NCBI GenBank assembly: GCA_013289585.1
Contig: JABCZR010000020.1
Coordinates: 50,750-114,749 of the forward strand
From: Acidobacteriota bacterium
GTDB lineage: Bacteria > Acidobacteriota > Terriglobia > Acidiferrales > UBA7541
DNA length: 64,000 bases
Direction: 5' to 3'
Below are positions 25,878 through 34,673 of the stretch, piece by piece; within the stretch, counting starts at the first letter, position 1; every line of letters begins with the position of its first letter. A program made the position numbers and the translations under genes. The notes below the pieces were generated by a model. The model had not been told where the DNA came from, did no database searches, and was given only the letters and a program-made list of their open reading frames with translations.

Positions 25878-27236
25878 ATGCCGAGCCGGATTCGCCAGCG
25901 CATTTCTTCTATCTTTGTCTTGAGCGCTGCTGTGGGTTCCACGCTTTTCTTCCTTCGCGCCACATTCGCGCAGGTAGCGCCGGCCAACAACCCGCCGACC
26001 TTTTACCGGGATGTTCTGCCGATTCTTCAGGAGCATTGCCAGAGCTGCCACCGGGCCGGCGGCATCTCTCCGATGGCATTCGAAACGGCACGGCAAACGC
26101 AGCCTTATGCTGCTGCGATTCACCAAGCGACGCAGAACAAATCCATGCCGCCTTGGTTCGCCGATGCAAACGTCGGGCGCTTTTCGAACGATCCGTCGCT
26201 GACGGCCGAGCAGATCGGCACACTGGCGGCCTGGGCCAATGCACAAGCGCCAGTCGGGGAGGAGCGAGATGCGCCGCCTGCGCGGATGTGGGCCGAGAGT
26301 TGGAGCATCCCTCAACCCGACTTAGTCCTGAAAATGCCGCAAGCCGCGCAGCTTCCGGCGAACGGGGACATCGAGTACACCTACGAGATCGTGCCCACGC
26401 ACTTCTCCCAAGATCGCTGGGTGCAAATGGCGGAGGTGCTTCCGGCGCTTCGTTCGAACGTTCATCATGCCGTGGTCTACGTTCGCCCGCCCGATTCGAA
26501 ATGGCTGCGACACGCGCCCGTGGGCGTCCCTTTCACGGCTTCCACGCTGACCGATCCGGAGGATCGCCGCGGCGCGCACTGGACCGACAGCGAAATTCTG
26601 CTGGTGTATGCACCGGGAAGTTCGCCGGACATGTGGCCTGCAAACATGGCGAAATTCATTCCCGCCGGTTCCGACCTCGTGTTTCAGATGCACTACACGA
26701 CAAACGGCCGAGCTGGCGCCGACCAATCCAGCATTGGCTTGATTTTTTCGAAAGGTGTTCCGGAGAAGCGCGTCCTGACGCTGCAGCTCACCAACGATCA
26801 CTTCGTCATTCCGCCGGGGGCCCCGGACTACCGCGTCGAAGCGCGAGGCACGTTGCCGAATGACGCCACGCTGTTGAGTTTTTTTCCGCATATGCACTTG
26901 CGCGGCAAACGCTTCGAATACAACCTCATTCGAAAGGATCCGAACGCGCGCGGCAAGCCGGGCGTTGATATTGAATCGCTTCTTCGCGTCAATTATCACT
27001 TTCACTGGCAGATGAGCTACCGGCTTGCTCAGCCGTTGTCACTCAAAGCGGGAACGGAGCTTCAAGCCGTGGCGTGGTACGACAATTCGAAAGAGAATCT
27101 GCACAATCCCGACCCGGATGCGGCGGTCCGCTGGGGTGAACAGACTTACGATGAAATGATGGTCGGATTTTTTGACGTCGCGGTGCCGCCAGGACTGGAT
27201 AAACAGCACTTTTTCATCCGCACGACCGTTCCATAA
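25878..27236 (+). CDS. Secreted cytochrome c / copper-type monooxygenase-like protein
   Basis: A 452-residue exported protein with a signal peptide (about residues 1-33). A cytochrome c-like domain follows (about 42-125): the heme site is CQSCH, and a likely axial Met sits in SMPPWF. The second part (about 150-450) resembles the Cu type II ascorbate-dependent monooxygenase fold, with the pattern NVHHAVVYVRP, VFQMHYTTNG and FFPHMHLRGK supplying His residues for two copper sites, and a possible Met ligand near QMSYRL. The likely role is oxidation of an organic compound outside the cytoplasm, with the heme passing electrons. The substrate is unknown. Confidence 0.85.
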   Translation: MPSRIRQRISSIFVLSAAVGSTLFFLRATFAQVAPANNPPTFYRDVLPILQEHCQSCHRAGGISPMAFETARQTQPYAAAIHQATQNKSMPPWFADANVGRFSNDPSLTAEQIGTLAAWANAQAPVGEERDAPPARMWAESWSIPQPDLVLKMPQAAQLPANGDIEYTYEIVPTHFSQDRWVQMAEVLPALRSNVHHAVVYVRPPDSKWLRHAPVGVPFTASTLTDPEDRRGAHWTDSEILLVYAPGSSPDMWPANMAKFIPAGSDLVFQMHYTTNGRAGADQSSIGLIFSKGVPEKRVLTLQLTNDHFVIPPGAPDYRVEARGTLPNDATLLSFFPHMHLRGKRFEYNLIRKDPNARGKPGVDIESLLRVNYHFHWQMSYRLAQPLSLKAGTELQAVAWYDNSKENLHNPDPDAAVRWGEQTYDEMMVGFFDVAVPPGLDKQHFFIRTTVP

Positions 27237-27396
27237 AAACCTTGCGGAGTGACCTGCCCCAAGGGACAGGCGAAGCCCAGTTGGGCCAGCTGTACCAATG
27301 GTATTTGCAATTTGACTACGCCCGCCACCGCAATTTAGGCATGCGGAAGCCGCTGTGCTAGATTGAAAAATTGGAGCATTCGCAGCGCAAATACTC

Positions 27397-28689
27397 GTGA
27401 CAACCCAAGCCCCAGTCGATCCGAAGCAGACGCAGACCCAGCACAAAGACCCGCGCGTCCAGGTTTATTGGCAGGCGGTCACCTACAAAACGGTGCTGGG
27501 ATATGGATTGCTGCTCGCGGCGATCATAGGCGCAGGAATCTACCTGGCGAAGCCGGACTTGTATGCCACGGTCATCAGGAAAATAAACGAAAAGGTGAGT
27601 AACCCTGACGGCGAGACGGCTTCCGACGATCAGAAGCACGCAAAGTTCGTCAATCTCGACGGCAAAGTACAAGTGAAAAAAGTAAATTCGGTGCAATGGG
27701 TGGAAGCGGATTTCAAAACGTTGCTTGATAAGGGTGACCTGGTGCAAACGGGCCCCGATGCCAACGCGCGCATAACCTTTGGTGACGGCACGATTTATAC
27801 GGTCAAGCCCGACACGCTGGTCACCGTCGAGGAAAACACTACGGAGAGCAACCGGCCGACCAGCGTCGCGGTGCGCATCAATACCGGTTCGGTTGATTTA
27901 AGGACGCCGAACTGGAGTTCGCCGGATTCAAAGGCCGGAGTCAGCACCGAGGATGCCAATGCACAACTGAGGTCCAACAGCCGCGCGGCGGTGAAATCCG
28001 ATCCGGAAAAGAAGGAAAGCGAATTCGTGGTATCGAGCGGTAGCGCGCAGGTCCAGCGCGGCGAGGAAAAGATTGATCTGGCGCCGTATGAAAAAGCAAC
28101 GATTCCCAGCGGAGGAGCGATTCAAAGATCTACCGTGCTGGCGCCTCCGGACCTTGTTGAGCCGCTGAACCTCGCGCCCATCATCGCGGAAAATCCAAAA
28201 ATCTTCTCCGTCCATTTCGAATGGAAAGCCGTGCCGAACGCCGTCTCTTACAACCTGCGGATCAGCACCACGGCGATGTTCACGAAAACCGTGAAGGAAG
28301 CCAAGGTGACCGGCACGTCGGCGGACATCAGCGGCCTTGACCCCGGCGACTATTTCTGGAACGTCACGGCCGTGGACGGCAAGAAGCAAACCAGTGAGCT
28401 CAGCGAATTTTTTAAATTTACGCTGGTGGCGCAAGGCAAGTCGCAATCGATGGTGCTGGAAATTGACGGCACGCAGCTGCATGGACACGTAGCGGAAATC
28501 GTGGGCCGGACGGAACCCGGCGCCGCGCTGATCGTGAATGGCCAGTCCGTGCCGAATATTGCGCCGGATGGAACCTTCCGGCATTTTACGGAGCAGCTCG
28601 ATCCCGGCCAGCATACGATATCGATCATCGGGTCGAACCGCCGCGGCGGAACGGCCATGAAGACGGTATCCATTGTGGTTCCGAAGTAA
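27397..28689 (+). CDS. FecR-domain membrane protein with FN3-like C-terminus
   Basis: A 430-residue protein with a GTG start. After a polar N-terminus comes one membrane helix (about residues 37-52), then a FecR-type domain (about 80-240: QVKKVNSVQWVEAD, LLDKGDLVQTGPDANARITF, TGSVDLRTPN), then a fibronectin III-like region (about 270-350, with SYNLRISTTAMF and GDYFWNVTAVDG), and finally a small beta-domain ending at IVVPK. It resembles the FecR proteins found near cell-envelope genes rather than the sigma-factor regulator. It is 140 bases before mreB, so it may be cotranscribed. Confidence 0.85.
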   Translation: MTTQAPVDPKQTQTQHKDPRVQVYWQAVTYKTVLGYGLLLAAIIGAGIYLAKPDLYATVIRKINEKVSNPDGETASDDQKHAKFVNLDGKVQVKKVNSVQWVEADFKTLLDKGDLVQTGPDANARITFGDGTIYTVKPDTLVTVEENTTESNRPTSVAVRINTGSVDLRTPNWSSPDSKAGVSTEDANAQLRSNSRAAVKSDPEKKESEFVVSSGSAQVQRGEEKIDLAPYEKATIPSGGAIQRSTVLAPPDLVEPLNLAPIIAENPKIFSVHFEWKAVPNAVSYNLRISTTAMFTKTVKEAKVTGTSADISGLDPGDYFWNVTAVDGKKQTSELSEFFKFTLVAQGKSQSMVLEIDGTQLHGHVAEIVGRTEPGAALIVNGQSVPNIAPDGTFRHFTEQLDPGQHTISIIGSNRRGGTAMKTVSIVVPK

Positions 28690-28828
28690 GAGTTCTTAAA
28701 AAGGACCAAAGCGCCTTTGCGCTGGTCGTGGTGTCCGGAGACAATGGTTGTTTGAGCTAGCCGCCCGGCGGTCAGCTCGATTGCCGGCCGGACAGCGGAG
28801 AGTGTCTCTCCGCAGGGGGACGTGGGGG

Positions 28829-29869
28829 ATGAATAAGAACGGTTACAACATGAGGTCGGTGTTCAGTCTGTTTTCTTCCGACCTCGCCATCGATCTGGGC
28901 ACCGCGAACACACTGGTGTTCGCGCACGGCAAAGGAATCGTCGTGAATGAGCCTTCGATCGTGGCCATAAACAAATCCAGCGGAGAAGTTGTGGCCGTCG
29001 GGCGCGAAGCCAAGGAAATGCTCGGCCGCACGCCGGGCAACGTCGTGGCCATCAAGCCGATGAAAGACGGCGTCATCGCCGATTTCAAAGTCACCGAAAA
29101 AATGCTGACCTATTTTATCCAGAAGGCGCATAACCGCCGCGTGCTGGTGCATCCGCGAATCGTAATCGGTGTGCCAAGCGAAATTACGCCGGTGGAAAAA
29201 CGCGCTGTGCAGGACTCTGCGTATCGCGCGCGGGCAAGCGAAGTGTTTCTCGTCGAACAGGCAATGGCCGCAGCAATTGGCGCAGGCCTCCCGATTGAGG
29301 AGCCGTCCGGCAACATGGTGGTGGACATTGGCGGCGGCACTACGGATATCGCGGTCATTTCCATGAGCGGCATCGTCTATTCGCGCTCCGTGCGCGTGGC
29401 GGGTAACGAGATGGACGAAGCGGTGATGCAGTATTTGAAGCGCAAGTACAACCTGCTGGTCGGCGAGCGCACGGCGGAACAGATCAAGATGGAGATCGGC
29501 TCGGCCTATCCGCTGGAAAAACCGCTGACGATGGAAGTGAAGGGCCGCAACTTGATCGAAGGCGTGCCCCGCACGGTGACCATCGACGACAGCGAAATTC
29601 GTGAAGCGCTGAGCGAATGCGTGGCGACCATCTTGAACGCGGTGCGTGTGGCCCTGGAGCGCACGCCTCCCGAGCTTTCCGCCGACATCAGTGACCGTGG
29701 AATCGTGCTCACGGGCGGCGGCGCGTTGCTGAAGAATCTCGACAAGCGCATTCGCGAAGAGACCGGCTTGCCGGTTTCCATTGCCGACGATCCGCTGGCG
29801 TCGGTTGTGCTGGGCACCGGAAAAATGCTGAGCGATTTCAAGTTGCTGCGCCAGGTTTGCATCGACTAA
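28829..29869 (+). CDS. mreB: Rod shape-determining protein MreB
   Basis: A 346-residue actin homologue that forms membrane-bound filaments and guides lateral wall synthesis. Landmarks: phosphate-1 loop [24 protein letters not shown], the phosphate-2 loop [15 protein letters not shown], adenosine region [12 protein letters not shown], and C-terminal VVLGTGKML. The ATG at 28829 is taken; the frame extends to 28748 and a later in-frame ATG is at 28850. Followed by mreC after 198 bases, so a separate promoter for mreC is possible. No odd residues are seen in the nucleotide pocket. Confidence 0.97.
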   Translation: MNKNGYNMRSVFSLFSSDLAIDLGTANTLVFAHGKGIVVNEPSIVAINKSSGEVVAVGREAKEMLGRTPGNVVAIKPMKDGVIADFKVTEKMLTYFIQKAHNRRVLVHPRIVIGVPSEITPVEKRAVQDSAYRARASEVFLVEQAMAAAIGAGLPIEEPSGNMVVDIGGGTTDIAVISMSGIVYSRSVRVAGNEMDEAVMQYLKRKYNLLVGERTAEQIKMEIGSAYPLEKPLTMEVKGRNLIEGVPRTVTIDDSEIREALSECVATILNAVRVALERTPPELSADISDRGIVLTGGGALLKNLDKRIREETGLPVSIADDPLASVVLGTGKMLSDFKLLRQVCID

Positions 29870-30003
29870 AGAGCCTGTTTTCTGTTTTCTGGTTTGGAAG
29901 TTTGGGTTGGAATTCCAATTCTCGCGGGAGATCAATGACCGGGCATTTCGGGCAATTGATTTGAACGGAATACTGACGACTGATCGCTGATAATACGAGC
30001 CGC

Positions 30004-30031
30004 CAGTCACTAGTCACCAGCCACTAGTCAC
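30004..30031. repeat. Two tandem 14-bp near-identical repeats
   Basis: CAGTCACTAGTCAC (30004-30017) is followed at once by CAGCCACTAGTCAC (30018-30031); one mismatch in 14. They lie in the 198-base gap between mreB and mreC. Confidence 0.5.
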
Positions 30032-30067
30032 CCGACGCTCGCAGTAAAATTAAGAGAATATTGCCAA

Positions 30068-30970
30068 ATGGTTGCCATCCCCTCTCGCCACAAGTCGCTC
30101 GTCCTGCTCGCAGGCGTGATCTTGCTTCAAGTCCTCCTGCTTGCCGTACAGATCAAGCGCGATTCGCAGGGACGATTGATTCGCGTCTGGACGGTGGGCG
30201 CGATCTCCCCTTTTCAGCGGGCGGGCGCGAATGGCGTGGGAAGCATTCGCGGGATCTGGAATCATTATTTCGCGCTGCAAAATACCTCGCGGGATAACGA
30301 GCAGTTGCGCCGCGAAAACGACGCGCTCAAGTTGCAAATTACGCAACTCCAGAGCAAAGCCGCCGAAGCGGACCGGCTAGCGGGGCTTCTCAACTTCAGA
30401 AAACTGCACATGGAAGTCCCCATGGTTGGCGCGCGCGTGATCGGCGCCAGTGCGGGCACGGCGAGCCAGACGATCGATATAGACCGCGGCGAACGCGACG
30501 GCATCAAGCGCAATATGGGAGTGATCACGCCGGATGGCGTGGTCGGAAAAGTAATCGAGTCGTACGCAAATTCCGCGCAGGTTCTTCTTCTGACGGACAA
30601 AGACAGCGGCGTGGGCGCCCTACTTACGGAATCCCGCATTCAGAGCCCGGTCGGCGGCACCGGCGAGCCGCTGCTCTCCATGAAATACGTTCCCAACGAT
30701 GACACGGTGAACAACGGCGAGCACGTGGTTACCAGCGGCATGGATCGCATTTTTCCGCGCGATCTTCCTGTCGGCACGATCGTGGAAGTCAAGCCGGCCA
30801 ATCCGTTCAAACAGATTCGCGTGCGGCCCGCGGCGAATCTCGAGCGGTTGGAAGAAGTCATCGTCCTGTTGACGCTGCACCCTCTGGAATTGAGAACCGA
30901 ATCGGAATCCGTGAGCCAGCAAATTCCGGCGCCAAACGCGGCCGTCAAGACGCCGGCGGCGAGACCATGA
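30068..30970 (+). CDS. mreC: Rod shape-determining protein MreC
   Basis: A 300-residue protein with one N-terminal membrane helix (about residues 10-30), a coiled coil (about 80-105: NEQLRRENDALKLQITQLQ), and the periplasmic beta-rich domain with the MreC marker RGERDGIKRNMGVITPDGVVGKVIE and later LLTDKDSGVGALLTESR. MreC forms antiparallel filaments that couple MreB, MreD and PBP2. The last 30 residues are Pro/Ala-rich. It overlaps mreD by four bases (ATGA), so the two are translationally coupled. Confidence 0.96.
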   Translation: MVAIPSRHKSLVLLAGVILLQVLLLAVQIKRDSQGRLIRVWTVGAISPFQRAGANGVGSIRGIWNHYFALQNTSRDNEQLRRENDALKLQITQLQSKAAEADRLAGLLNFRKLHMEVPMVGARVIGASAGTASQTIDIDRGERDGIKRNMGVITPDGVVGKVIESYANSAQVLLLTDKDSGVGALLTESRIQSPVGGTGEPLLSMKYVPNDDTVNNGEHVVTSGMDRIFPRDLPVGTIVEVKPANPFKQIRVRPAANLERLEEVIVLLTLHPLELRTESESVSQQIPAPNAAVKTPAARP

Positions 30971-31500
30971 ACGATACGTACGACATCCGCGGAGCCGAAT
31001 CGCACATCGAGGTGCACAAGTTCCGCGCCGGCGCGATCATCGGCACGCTGCTCCTGGTGCTTTTCTTGCAGGCCTTCCTGCCGCTTTACGTGCCGAAGGC
31101 GGAGATTCTCGATCTTCCTCTGCTGATCACCGTATATTTTGGTTTGAGCCGGCGCAATCCCTCAACCGGACTTCTGCTCGGCATGGCGATTGGTTTGGTG
31201 CAGGACAGCTTGAGCGGGCCCACGGTTCCGCTAGGGCTGTACGGAATCGCGAAAACCATCATCGGGTACCTGGCTTCGTCGATTGGCGCTCGGCTCGATA
31301 CCGAGCATCCCGCGGCGCGCTTCGCCTTGACGGCATTTTTCTTCGCGGCGCATCAAGGCATCGTCAATCTCACGCGCCGCATTCTTCTTGGGCAGCCGGA
31401 GCCCTGGTTCAACATGCATCTCCTCATTGGTGCACTCGTCAACGCCTTCGTCGCCGTCTTACTCTTCATGCTCCTCGACAAGCTGCGCAAGCCCTCTTGA
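30967..31500 (+). CDS. mreD: Rod shape-determining protein MreD
   Basis: A 177-residue inner-membrane protein with about five helices (for example GAIIGTLLLVLFLQAFLPLYV, YFGLSRRNPSTGLLLGMAIG, PLGLYGIAKTIIGYLASSIG). The family pattern of an N-terminal helix, a QDSLSG loop and a C-terminal helix ending in MLLDKLRK is clear. It begins within the last codons of mreC. In many relatives the next gene is mrdA; here it is 3.2 kb downstream, past genes on both strands. Confidence 0.92.
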   Translation: MNDTYDIRGAESHIEVHKFRAGAIIGTLLLVLFLQAFLPLYVPKAEILDLPLLITVYFGLSRRNPSTGLLLGMAIGLVQDSLSGPTVPLGLYGIAKTIIGYLASSIGARLDTEHPAARFALTAFFFAAHQGIVNLTRRILLGQPEPWFNMHLLIGALVNAFVAVLLFMLLDKLRKPS

Positions 31501-31572
31501 ACGCCCCGATCCCGGCGGTAGGAGTGGCACGCACTCGCGTAGTGACGTGTCACGGGGTTTTCAAGTCTGCTT

Positions 31573-32262
31573 TTGGATCGAGAATCTGCCAAGATCTCAA
31601 CGGGCACCGAAAGTACGGCGCCGGTGTCTGAAATAGGTGAGACGTCCTTGAACACGCAAATCCTAAGACGAGTGGTGCGTCATGTTGCTGCAACTCTAAC
31701 GATAGCATTCGCCTCATCCTTGATTTTTTATTTTTGTGTCCGACCCGAACCTGTTCGAGCCGACGCGGAACAGTACCGGGTGTTTTCCGATTATCTTACA
31801 GCCGGACTTACGGGTGAGTCCCATTCCTTGGGAAGTCGTGAGGGCATCGTTGTAATCCTCGGGAAAACTACAAGTGGTCTGGGGATGTCCCGTTTCCTAA
31901 TCGGCAGTTTCCGACACGTCAGGCGAAATTCACCACTCTCGTCCTTCGAGCCACTCGCCAACCTCCTGTTCTCAAACCATCATTCGAAACAGCTTCAAAG
32001 ATCCTTTGATATTCCTACGAGCGATGCCGTGATGACGGGCTCCGAAGCCGCCCTCTACCCTTATGAGGCCTTCTACAGGCGTTTTCCCAACAATTATGGC
32101 TATCACACATTCAGCCAAGCTGGCTTTAATCGTGAAATGACGCAAGTCATCTTCTACATTGAACACATGTGTGGACTTTGTGGCGAAGGCAAATACGTCT
32201 ACATGCGCAAAATTAATGGGAAATGGATCTTGGCGGGGCAAGCCATTACGTGGGTATCTTAG
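31573..32262 (+). CDS. Hypothetical membrane-anchored protein
   Basis: A 229-residue frame from TTG at 31573; the true start is uncertain, and a TTG at 31648 is also possible. One membrane helix lies at about residues 38-55. The mature part has YPYEAFYRRFPNNYGYHTFSQAGFN, QVIFYIEHMCGLCGEGKYVYM and GKWILAGQAITWVS, a beta-rich fold with a Cys pair in MCGLCGEG. I do not know a name for the family. It is the first gene of the block that separates mreD from mrdA. Confidence 0.65.
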   Translation: MDRESAKISTGTESTAPVSEIGETSLNTQILRRVVRHVAATLTIAFASSLIFYFCVRPEPVRADAEQYRVFSDYLTAGLTGESHSLGSREGIVVILGKTTSGLGMSRFLIGSFRHVRRNSPLSSFEPLANLLFSNHHSKQLQRSFDIPTSDAVMTGSEAALYPYEAFYRRFPNNYGYHTFSQAGFNREMTQVIFYIEHMCGLCGEGKYVYMRKINGKWILAGQAITWVS

Positions 32263-32284
32263 TCTGTCTTGGCCCGAGCGAGAG

Positions 32285-33586
32285 TCACTGATTCAGCAAG
32301 AACTGCTTGAAGTCGTCGTAGGAACTCGACATCGGCAGGGATAATTTCTCGCGCTTCAGGTAAGCAGCGAGGCGGTCGGGGAGTGGCGGCGCGATGCCGA
32401 TGGCCTTCATGACCACATCCGCGAATTTTGCAGGATGCGCGGTGGCCAGAACCAAGCCCTGCGCGGATTCCGGATGCTCGCGCTTGTAGGCTTCCCAACC
32501 CAAAACGCCAACAGCCGTGTGGGGATCGGCGATGTAGCTGAAGCGTTCATGGAGCATCTTCATGGCGGCAAGCGTTTCCTCATCCGTGGCCCGGTGTCCC
32601 CAGATTTCTTTCTGCACATATTCCAGGCGGTTGCGGCACAGATCGAGCAGCCGCGGGAAATTGTTCGGGTTGCCCACATCCATGGCATTCGAATAGGTGG
32701 CCGTGGCGGCGCGCGGCCGGAATTCTCCGCTGCGCAAATATTCCGGCACAACATCGTTGGCGTTGGTGGAAGCAATAAATTTTGCGACCGGCAACCCGAT
32801 GCGCTTTGCAAAAATCCCTGCGGTCAGGTTGCCGAAATTTCCGCTGGGCACGGAAACAATCAACGGCACGGAGGCCACCGGCAACTGGCGGTAAGCTGCG
32901 ACATGATAAAACATTTGCGGCAGCAGCCGGCCGATATTGATGGAGTTTGCCGAAGTCAGGAACGCGCGCTTATTCAACTCCACGTCGGAGAAAGCTTGCT
33001 TCACCAGCCGCTGGCAATCGTCGAAGGTTCCCGCTACTTCCAGCGCCGTGATGTTTTTGCCAAGCGTGGTGAACTGCTTCTCCTGCGCTTCGCTGATGCG
33101 CTTCGAAGGATAGAGAATCACCACGCGAATTCCGGGCACGCCGAGAAATCCGTGTGCCACCGCGCTGCCGGTGTCTCCCGAAGTCGCCACCAGCACCGTC
33201 AGCGGCCGCGTCTCGCCACGCACGAAATAACCCATCAGCCGCGCCATGAAGCGCGCGCCGAAATCCTTGAACGCCAGTGTCGGCCCGTGAAACAGCTCCA
33301 GAATGTGCAAGCCGGGCGAGAGCGAAATCAGGTTGACCGGAAAATTGATGGCTTCGCTGACCACTTGCCAGAGCACTTCCTCGGGCACATCCGGCGTTGC
33401 GAAGGGCTTCACAACGCGGAAACAAACTTCGGTGAACGGCAGCTTGCGAAATTCTTCCAGCTCCTCGGGAGACCGCCGCGCAATTTCGACGGGCATATAC
33501 AGCCCGCCGTCAGGCGCGAGCCCGCGCAGCACTGCTCCGCGCAGCGACGTGAGCGGCGCCTCCCGGGATGTGCTGCGGTATCTCAA
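32285..33586 (-). CDS. thrC: Threonine synthase
   Basis: A 433-residue PLP enzyme that turns O-phosphohomoserine into threonine. The Schiff-base lysine is Lys107 in HGPTLAFKDFGARF; the phosphate/PLP loop region has ATSGDTGSAVAHGF; other markers are SANSINIGRLLPQMFY and PSGNFGNLTAG. The start shown is TTG at 33586, 10 bases after the upstream stop codon; no better codon is available in the frame without entering the upstream gene. It is probably cotranscribed with the P-loop kinase gene before it. Confidence 0.95.
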   Translation of the reverse strand: MRYRSTSREAPLTSLRGAVLRGLAPDGGLYMPVEIARRSPEELEEFRKLPFTEVCFRVVKPFATPDVPEEVLWQVVSEAINFPVNLISLSPGLHILELFHGPTLAFKDFGARFMARLMGYFVRGETRPLTVLVATSGDTGSAVAHGFLGVPGIRVVILYPSKRISEAQEKQFTTLGKNITALEVAGTFDDCQRLVKQAFSDVELNKRAFLTSANSINIGRLLPQMFYHVAAYRQLPVASVPLIVSVPSGNFGNLTAGIFAKRIGLPVAKFIASTNANDVVPEYLRSGEFRPRAATATYSNAMDVGNPNNFPRLLDLCRNRLEYVQKEIWGHRATDEETLAAMKMLHERFSYIADPHTAVGVLGWEAYKREHPESAQGLVLATAHPAKFADVVMKAIGIAPPLPDRLAAYLKREKLSLPMSSSYDDFKQFLLNQ

Positions 33587-33596
33587 GAGTTGGGGC

Positions 33597-34265
33597 TCAT
33601 CGCGCGCTCTCTATCTTGAGGCGGATCATTTCCAAAAAAGTCGAGGCATCCAGCGAGCCATCTCTCAAGGAAGCGACTTGCAGCGTGCAATGCGCGAGCG
33701 CCTCATAACTCTGGCGCCGCGCCGCAATCAGCATCGGATAGCAGCGCGCCACCGTTTCTCGCGGCGTTTCCTTGGACTTCGGCTGAAATGCTCCGCGCCA
33801 CAAGACTGGTTTCGGGTCGCTCAAATATCTTTGGATCAACAGTTGCTGCTCTTCCGCCGACGCCGCCAGATACACAATTTTCATTTGACGCCGCAAGCGC
33901 ATCAGTAAATTGTTTCCGGCGTAGATGACGCTCCCCGTGGTATCAAGCGCCAATGATTTTTTCGGATGCTTCTCCAGTTCCGTCAGCACTTCATCCAGCG
34001 TATGAATTTCTTCCGTCAAGTACTCGGATTCGCGTTGCGCGTACGCCGCGGAATCCGGCCAGCCCATCCAGGCAGCCACGCCGTTGATTCCAGAGTATCC
34101 ACCTGAGGCCAGGCGCGAGGCCAGCCGCTGTTCAATGCGGTCATCGCAAAAAAATGCCGGCACTCCGGACTCCGCTAACTTCTTTGTCCAGAAGGTTTTC
34201 CCGGCGCCCGACATGCCGACGAGGGCCAGCCGTAGCGGCTTGTCACTGTGCAGTTCGAAAGTCAT
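33597..34265 (-). CDS. Shikimate kinase-like P-loop protein
   Basis: A 222-residue protein from the ATG at 34263-34265; the frame stays open to 34577, but that part looks random. The P-loop GMSGAGKTFW is at about residues 17-26, followed by FFCDDRIEQRLA, which matches the shikimate-kinase position of the Asp residue that binds the substrate or magnesium. The later Arg-rich segment LMRLRRQMKIVYLAA and ETVARCYPMLIAARRQSYEALA resemble the lid/C-terminal region. It could be an active shikimate kinase (aromatic pathway) or a related small-molecule kinase. It is upstream of thrC, 10 bases away. Confidence 0.75.
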   Translation of the reverse strand: MTFELHSDKPLRLALVGMSGAGKTFWTKKLAESGVPAFFCDDRIEQRLASRLASGGYSGINGVAAWMGWPDSAAYAQRESEYLTEEIHTLDEVLTELEKHPKKSLALDTTGSVIYAGNNLLMRLRRQMKIVYLAASAEEQQLLIQRYLSDPKPVLWRGAFQPKSKETPRETVARCYPMLIAARRQSYEALAHCTLQVASLRDGSLDASTFLEMIRLKIESAR

Positions 34266-34316
34266 AGGAGAATTGCTTACAATAGCCTGAACTCCACGGC
34301 CCGAGCAACCGCCGCA

Positions 34317-34616
34317 ATGGCTCGACTCCACGAAAAAACCAATGCATTCCTGGAACCTGTACTCCGGGACGGCTTGCGGCCCTTGCGTGCAAGTGTTACG
34401 TTTAAAAAGACTCTTGCTGCTTCGCGCGGCATGAGTCCGGTGGCATTTTGGGAGCTCCGGAAGATTTTTTCGCAGCCCAGTTTCGAGGAAATTTTCGACG
34501 GATATTTTAAGCGTGACCCCAGCCAAATCCCTGAAGAGTTCAGGGCCGGCGGGATCAACTTGAATCCCACGCTGCAAATTTTTGGTGACGCGAGTTTAGT
34601 CCAGCCAGCCGTGTAA
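34317..34616 (+). CDS. Possible small protein of 99 residues
   Basis: A frame from ATG 34317 (open upstream to 34248): MARLHEKTNAFLEPVLRD, VTFKKTLAASRGMSPVAF, WELRKIFSQPSFEEIFDG, GGINLNPTLQIFGDASLV. The C-terminal half looks protein-like. Ribosome site is weak and no family is recognised. It is divergent from the shikimate-kinase-like gene and 57 bases before mrdA. Confidence 0.42.
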   Translation: MARLHEKTNAFLEPVLRDGLRPLRASVTFKKTLAASRGMSPVAFWELRKIFSQPSFEEIFDGYFKRDPSQIPEEFRAGGINLNPTLQIFGDASLVQPAV

Positions 34617-34673
34617 GACAGGGCGGGACCGGGCATTTGCCCTGAGATCAAAGTACTCGCGCGCGGGGTTTTC

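Noticed and set aside
28690..28760. GC-rich hairpin before mreB as a terminator
   Set aside because: GACCA...GCGC pairs with GCGC...TGGTC but with a bulge, and no T-run follows.
32435..33619. A 394-residue plus-strand frame
   Set aside because: Antisense to thrC, whose PLP motifs are intact. The frame is Arg/His-rich and lacks domain patterning.
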